Assembly (NCBI GenBank): GCA_043101635.1
Contig: JBICIE010000238.1
Coordinates: 1-15,226 of the forward strand
DNA from: CAYMJK01 sp043101635
GTDB taxonomy: Bacteria > Planctomycetota > Phycisphaerae > Phycisphaerales > UBA1924
DNA: 15,226 nucleotides
Reading direction: 5' to 3'
In this document: positions 13,036 to 15,226 of the stretch, piece after piece
Layout of the letters: the number at the start of each line of letters is the position of its first letter
How positions within the stretch are numbered: position 1 is the first letter of the stretch
The notes under the pieces: model-generated
Database searches by the model: none
What the model saw: the letters and a program-made list of their open reading frames with translations, nothing else
What the model was told of the DNA's origin: nothing
Made by a program: the position numbers and the translations under genes

Positions 13036-14294
13036 GCGAAGTCACCGCTTCCATGACCGGGTACCGGTATCCGCTCGGGCTGCTGGAGGGCGTCGGGGTC
13101 GAGCTCGAGTACATGATCGCCGACAGCCAGACGCTGGATGTCCGGCCGATCGCCGATGAAGTCCTGAAGGCGGTGACCGGCGGGTACACCTCGGACGCCG
13201 AGCCGGATGGGCCCGGGGGCGTGATCGGGTGGTCAAACGAGCTGGCGCTGCACGTGATCGAACTGAAGACGATCGCCCCGGTCGGGTCGCTGGAGGGGCT
13301 GGCGCCGGAGTTTCAGGAGCATGTCGGCCGGATCAACGCCATCCTGGCGCCGATGGGAGCGCGGCTGCTGCCGACGGCGATGCACCCGTGGATGGATCCG
13401 GACCGGGACCTTCGCCTGTGGCCGCACGAGTACAACGCGGTGTACGAGGCGTTCAACCGGATCTTCAGTTGCCGCGGGCACGGCTGGGCGAACCTGCAGA
13501 GCGCACACCTGAACCTGCCGTTTGCCAATGATGAGGAGTTCGGGCGGCTGCACGCGGCGATCCGTGCCGTGCTGCCGCTGGTCCCGGCGCTGGCGGCGAG
13601 TTCGCCGGTGGTCGACGGGCAGTTGACGGGGCTGGCGGACACGCGCCTGGAGGTGTACCGGAACAACTCGCGGCGGGTGCCGCTGATGGCGGCGCGGGTG
13701 ATTCCCGAGCCGGTCTTCACGCGCGGGGCGTACGAGGGCGAGCTGCTGGCGGCGCTGTACCGGCAGCTTGCGCCGCTGGATCCGGAGGCGATCCTGCGGC
13801 AGGAGTGGGCCAACGCGCGCGGGGCGATTGCGAGGTTCGACCGGGGCTCGATCGAGATCCGGGTGGTGGATGTGCAGGAGTGTCCGGCGGCGGATATTGC
13901 GATCGCGGGGCTGCTGATCGGGGTGGTGCGGGCGCTGTGCGAGCAGCGGTGGATCTCGATGGCGGAGCTTCGGGCGCTGGAGGTCGAGCCGCTGCACGAT
14001 GCGCTGCTGGGCTGCATCCGCGAGGGCGAGCGGGCGAAGATCCGGCACGCGCCGCTGCTTCGGGCCCTGGGGGCGCAGGAGGCGGAGGTCGAGGCGGGCG
14101 AGTTGTGGAGCAGGCTGGCGCGAGCGACCGTCGGCGAGGACGAGGCGCTGGCGGTGATCTTCAGCCGGGGGACGCTCTCGACGCGGATGCGGCGCTCCCT
14201 CGGCGCCGGGCCGGACCGGGGCGCTCTGCGCCGGGTGTACGCCGAGCTTGCCGACTGCCTGCGGGACGGACGGATGTTCGGAAGCGATGGCTGA
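13032..14294 (+). CDS. GCS2-family glutamate--cysteine ligase-like
   Basis: A 420-residue protein of the glutamate-cysteine ligase family 2 (glutamine-synthetase fold), expected to ligate glutamate to an amine. GVELEYM (22-28) and ELKT (77-80) carry metal/ATP-binding acidic residues; NLQSAHLNLPF (154-164), RLEVYRNNSRRVPLM (205-219) and RFDRGSIEIRVVDVQECP (268-285) are further family blocks. The GTG start overlaps the RimK stop (GTGA) and has AGGAG eight bases upstream (13019-13023); an in-frame ATG at 13053 is less likely. It stands beside a RimK-like ligase rather than glutathione synthetase genes, so glutathione synthesis is not implied. GCS2 members in such settings probably make other glutamyl amides. 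Confidence 0.85.
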   Translation: MSEVTASMTGYRYPLGLLEGVGVELEYMIADSQTLDVRPIADEVLKAVTGGYTSDAEPDGPGGVIGWSNELALHVIELKTIAPVGSLEGLAPEFQEHVGRINAILAPMGARLLPTAMHPWMDPDRDLRLWPHEYNAVYEAFNRIFSCRGHGWANLQSAHLNLPFANDEEFGRLHAAIRAVLPLVPALAASSPVVDGQLTGLADTRLEVYRNNSRRVPLMAARVIPEPVFTRGAYEGELLAALYRQLAPLDPEAILRQEWANARGAIARFDRGSIEIRVVDVQECPAADIAIAGLLIGVVRALCEQRWISMAELRALEVEPLHDALLGCIREGERAKIRHAPLLRALGAQEAEVEAGELWSRLARATVGEDEALAVIFSRGTLSTRMRRSLGAGPDRGALRRVYAELADCLRDGRMFGSDG

Positions 14295-15072
14295 GCGCGG
14301 CGGCGGGGCGCAGCGGGAGGGGGAGCGCGCAGCGCAGGCGCGCGGGGATTCGCCCGGGTGGCGTCCGACCATGCTGCTGCTCACGTGCGAGCACGGGGGG
14401 CGGCGGATTCCGGCGGCGCAGCGGGCGCTGTTCCGCGGGGCGGGCGAGACGCTGCGATCGCACCGAGGGTGGGATCCGGGGGCGCTGGCTCTGGCGCAGC
14501 GGCTGGCGGCAGCGCTGGCGGCGCCGCTGATCTTTTCGACGACGAGCCGGCTGCTCGTGGAACTGAACCGTTCGCTCGGGCATCCGCAACTGTTCAGCGA
14601 GTTCACGCGAGGGCTGTCGGCTCAGGAGCGGCAGACGATCCTCGAGGGGCACTACTTCCCGTACCGCAGCGCCGTCGAGCGCGCGGTGAGGCAGGCGATC
14701 GGCGGCGGGGAGCGGGTCCTGCACCTGTCGGTGCATTCGTTCGTGGAGCGGCTGGGAGACGCCGTGAGGACGGTGGAGGTGGGGCTGCTGTTCGATCCGT
14801 CGCGGGCGGCGGAGGCGGAACTGTGCGCGTGGTGGCTCGGGCGGCTGCGCGGGCGCCGGTCCGATGCGCGCGCCAACGAGCCCTATCTGGGGACTGATGA
14901 CGGGCTGACGACGGCGCTGCGGAGCGTGTTCGGGGCGGAGGTGTACGCGGGCGTTGAGCTGGAGGTGCGCAGCGATCTGCTGGGGAGCCGTTCGGCGCCG
15001 GCGCTGGGGGAACGGCTGGCGCAGGATCTGGGCGACCTGGTGCTGGCCGGTTCGGGTGGCGGACGGGATTGA
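14287..15072 (+). CDS. N-formylglutamate amidohydrolase-like protein
   Basis: A 261-residue predicted zinc-dependent amidohydrolase of the FGase family, which hydrolyses N-formylglutamate or similar N-acyl amino acids. Family blocks are LLLTCEHGGRRIP (30-42), HRGWDPGAL (59-67), LLVELNRS (89-96), GHYFPYR (121-127), VLHLSVHSF (144-152) and EVYAGVELEVRSDLL (218-232). The ATG at 14287 overlaps the GCS2 gene by eight bases and has GGAAG just upstream. An alternative ATG at 14371 starts exactly at the conserved part; the 28 residues between are Arg/Gly-rich, and their DNA contains GCGCGC palindromes. The stop overlaps the -35 box of the next gene. With no histidine-degradation genes nearby, a role in trimming the ligase product is more likely than formate release. 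Confidence 0.82.
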   Translation: MAERGGGAQREGERAAQARGDSPGWRPTMLLLTCEHGGRRIPAAQRALFRGAGETLRSHRGWDPGALALAQRLAAALAAPLIFSTTSRLLVELNRSLGHPQLFSEFTRGLSAQERQTILEGHYFPYRSAVERAVRQAIGGGERVLHLSVHSFVERLGDAVRTVEVGLLFDPSRAAEAELCAWWLGRLRGRRSDARANEPYLGTDDGLTTALRSVFGAEVYAGVELEVRSDLLGSRSAPALGERLAQDLGDLVLAGSGGGRD

Positions 15073-15097
15073 CAGTGTCCGGACGCGGCGTTAACTT
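15069..15097 (+). promoter_or_regulatory. Promoter for the secreted-protein gene
   Basis: A consensus TTGACA (15069-15074), sharing bases with the stop of the preceding gene, is followed after 17 bases by TAACTT (15092-15097), a weak -10. The leader would be about 30 bases and carries GGAGGAG (15122-15128) seven bases before the ATG. Confidence 0.5.
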
Positions 15098-15135
15098 CCT
15101 GCCGGCCAGTTTCGGGGCCGTGGAGGAGAACGCAC

Positions 15136-15226
15136 ATGCGTCAGGTCTTGGTTGGGTCGGCCCTGTGGGCCGGGCTTGCTGTCGGCGCCGCCGCGCTGGG
15201 TCAGCCGATCGTGGTGGAGAACGGTG
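15136..15226 (+). CDS. Secreted protein, 5' part only
   Basis: Only the first 30 residues are present before the window ends. They form a signal peptide: MRQ, a hydrophobic run VLVGSALWAGLAVGAAAL (4-21), then a plausible cleavage after Gly22 and the start of the mature chain QPIVVENG. An excellent GGAGGAG ribosome site precedes the ATG, and the gene has its own promoter, so it is a new unit rather than part of the ligase operon. The mature function cannot be told. Confidence 0.75.
   Translation, partial: MRQVLVGSALWAGLAVGAAALGQPIVVENG

Noticed and set aside
13233..14606. 457-codon minus-strand open frame opposite the GCS2 and FGase genes
   Set aside because: Arg/Pro/Gln-rich shadow crossing two real genes; no start context or recognised motif.
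14287..15072. Histidine-utilisation HutG assignment
   Set aside because: The family matches N-formylglutamate amidohydrolase, but no hutU, hutH or hutI gene is nearby and the gene overlaps an amidoligase operon.

Overview
The window is high-GC bacterial DNA and looks like one end of a metagenomic contig. Bases 1-17 exactly match the end of the Illumina TruSeq adapter, so real sequence starts at about base 18. I suspect a planctomycete, possibly of the Phycisphaerae. The reasons are the gene style (planctomycete-type GH38 enzyme, Gfo/Idh dehydrogenase, RimK/GCS2 cluster) and the many short palindromic repeats, including one that encodes a TGVPPV peptide. This placement is an impression, not a proof.

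Layout. (1) 72-2084 (+): a degenerate QueC/PP-loop-like protein followed 21 bp later by aspartate kinase, which carries an unusual linker insertion between its ACT domains. (2) 2085-2435: no gene; a tandem GTCCAT repeat, a patchwork of fragments copied from sequence further right, and two hairpins. (3) 2436-3157 (-): a higB-higA toxin-antitoxin pair with two operator-like palindromes upstream. A hypothetical gene (3284-4456, +) is transcribed divergently and may be leaderless. (4) 4488-6482 (-): a hypothetical acidic protein and a Gfo/Idh/MocA oxidoreductase, separated and flanked by CTCTGTG-type dispersed repeats. (5) 6483-6788: a repeat-rich spacer. (6) 6789-10636 (-): a translationally coupled GH38 alpha-mannosidase-like enzyme and ribokinase, probably for carbohydrate breakdown. 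(7) 10820-15072 (+): a tightly overlapping four-gene operon encoding a C39-like cysteine peptidase, a RimK-like ATP-grasp ligase with an N-terminal RLAN domain, a GCS2-type glutamate ligase and an N-formylglutamate amidohydrolase-like enzyme. (8) 15136 onward: the start of a secreted protein behind its own promoter.

The four-gene operon is the best candidate for an interesting system. It combines two amide-bond-forming enzymes with a peptidase and an amidohydrolase, which suggests synthesis and trimming of a small glutamyl or amino-acid conjugate, or an ATP-dependent peptide tag. The product cannot be read from the sequence.

Two whole-window patterns stand out. Short palindromes with three-base GGA or GAA loops (GNA triloops) recur across the window, and several palindromic elements lie in frame inside genes, adding linkers to aspartate kinase, the 390-residue hypothetical protein and the GH38 enzyme; a different inverted repeat does the same in the oxidoreductase. 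In addition, the + strand is C-rich on the left and G-rich on the right regardless of coding direction, with the switch near the 6.5-6.8 kb repeat spacer. This fits a replication origin side, an inversion breakpoint, or a misassembly.
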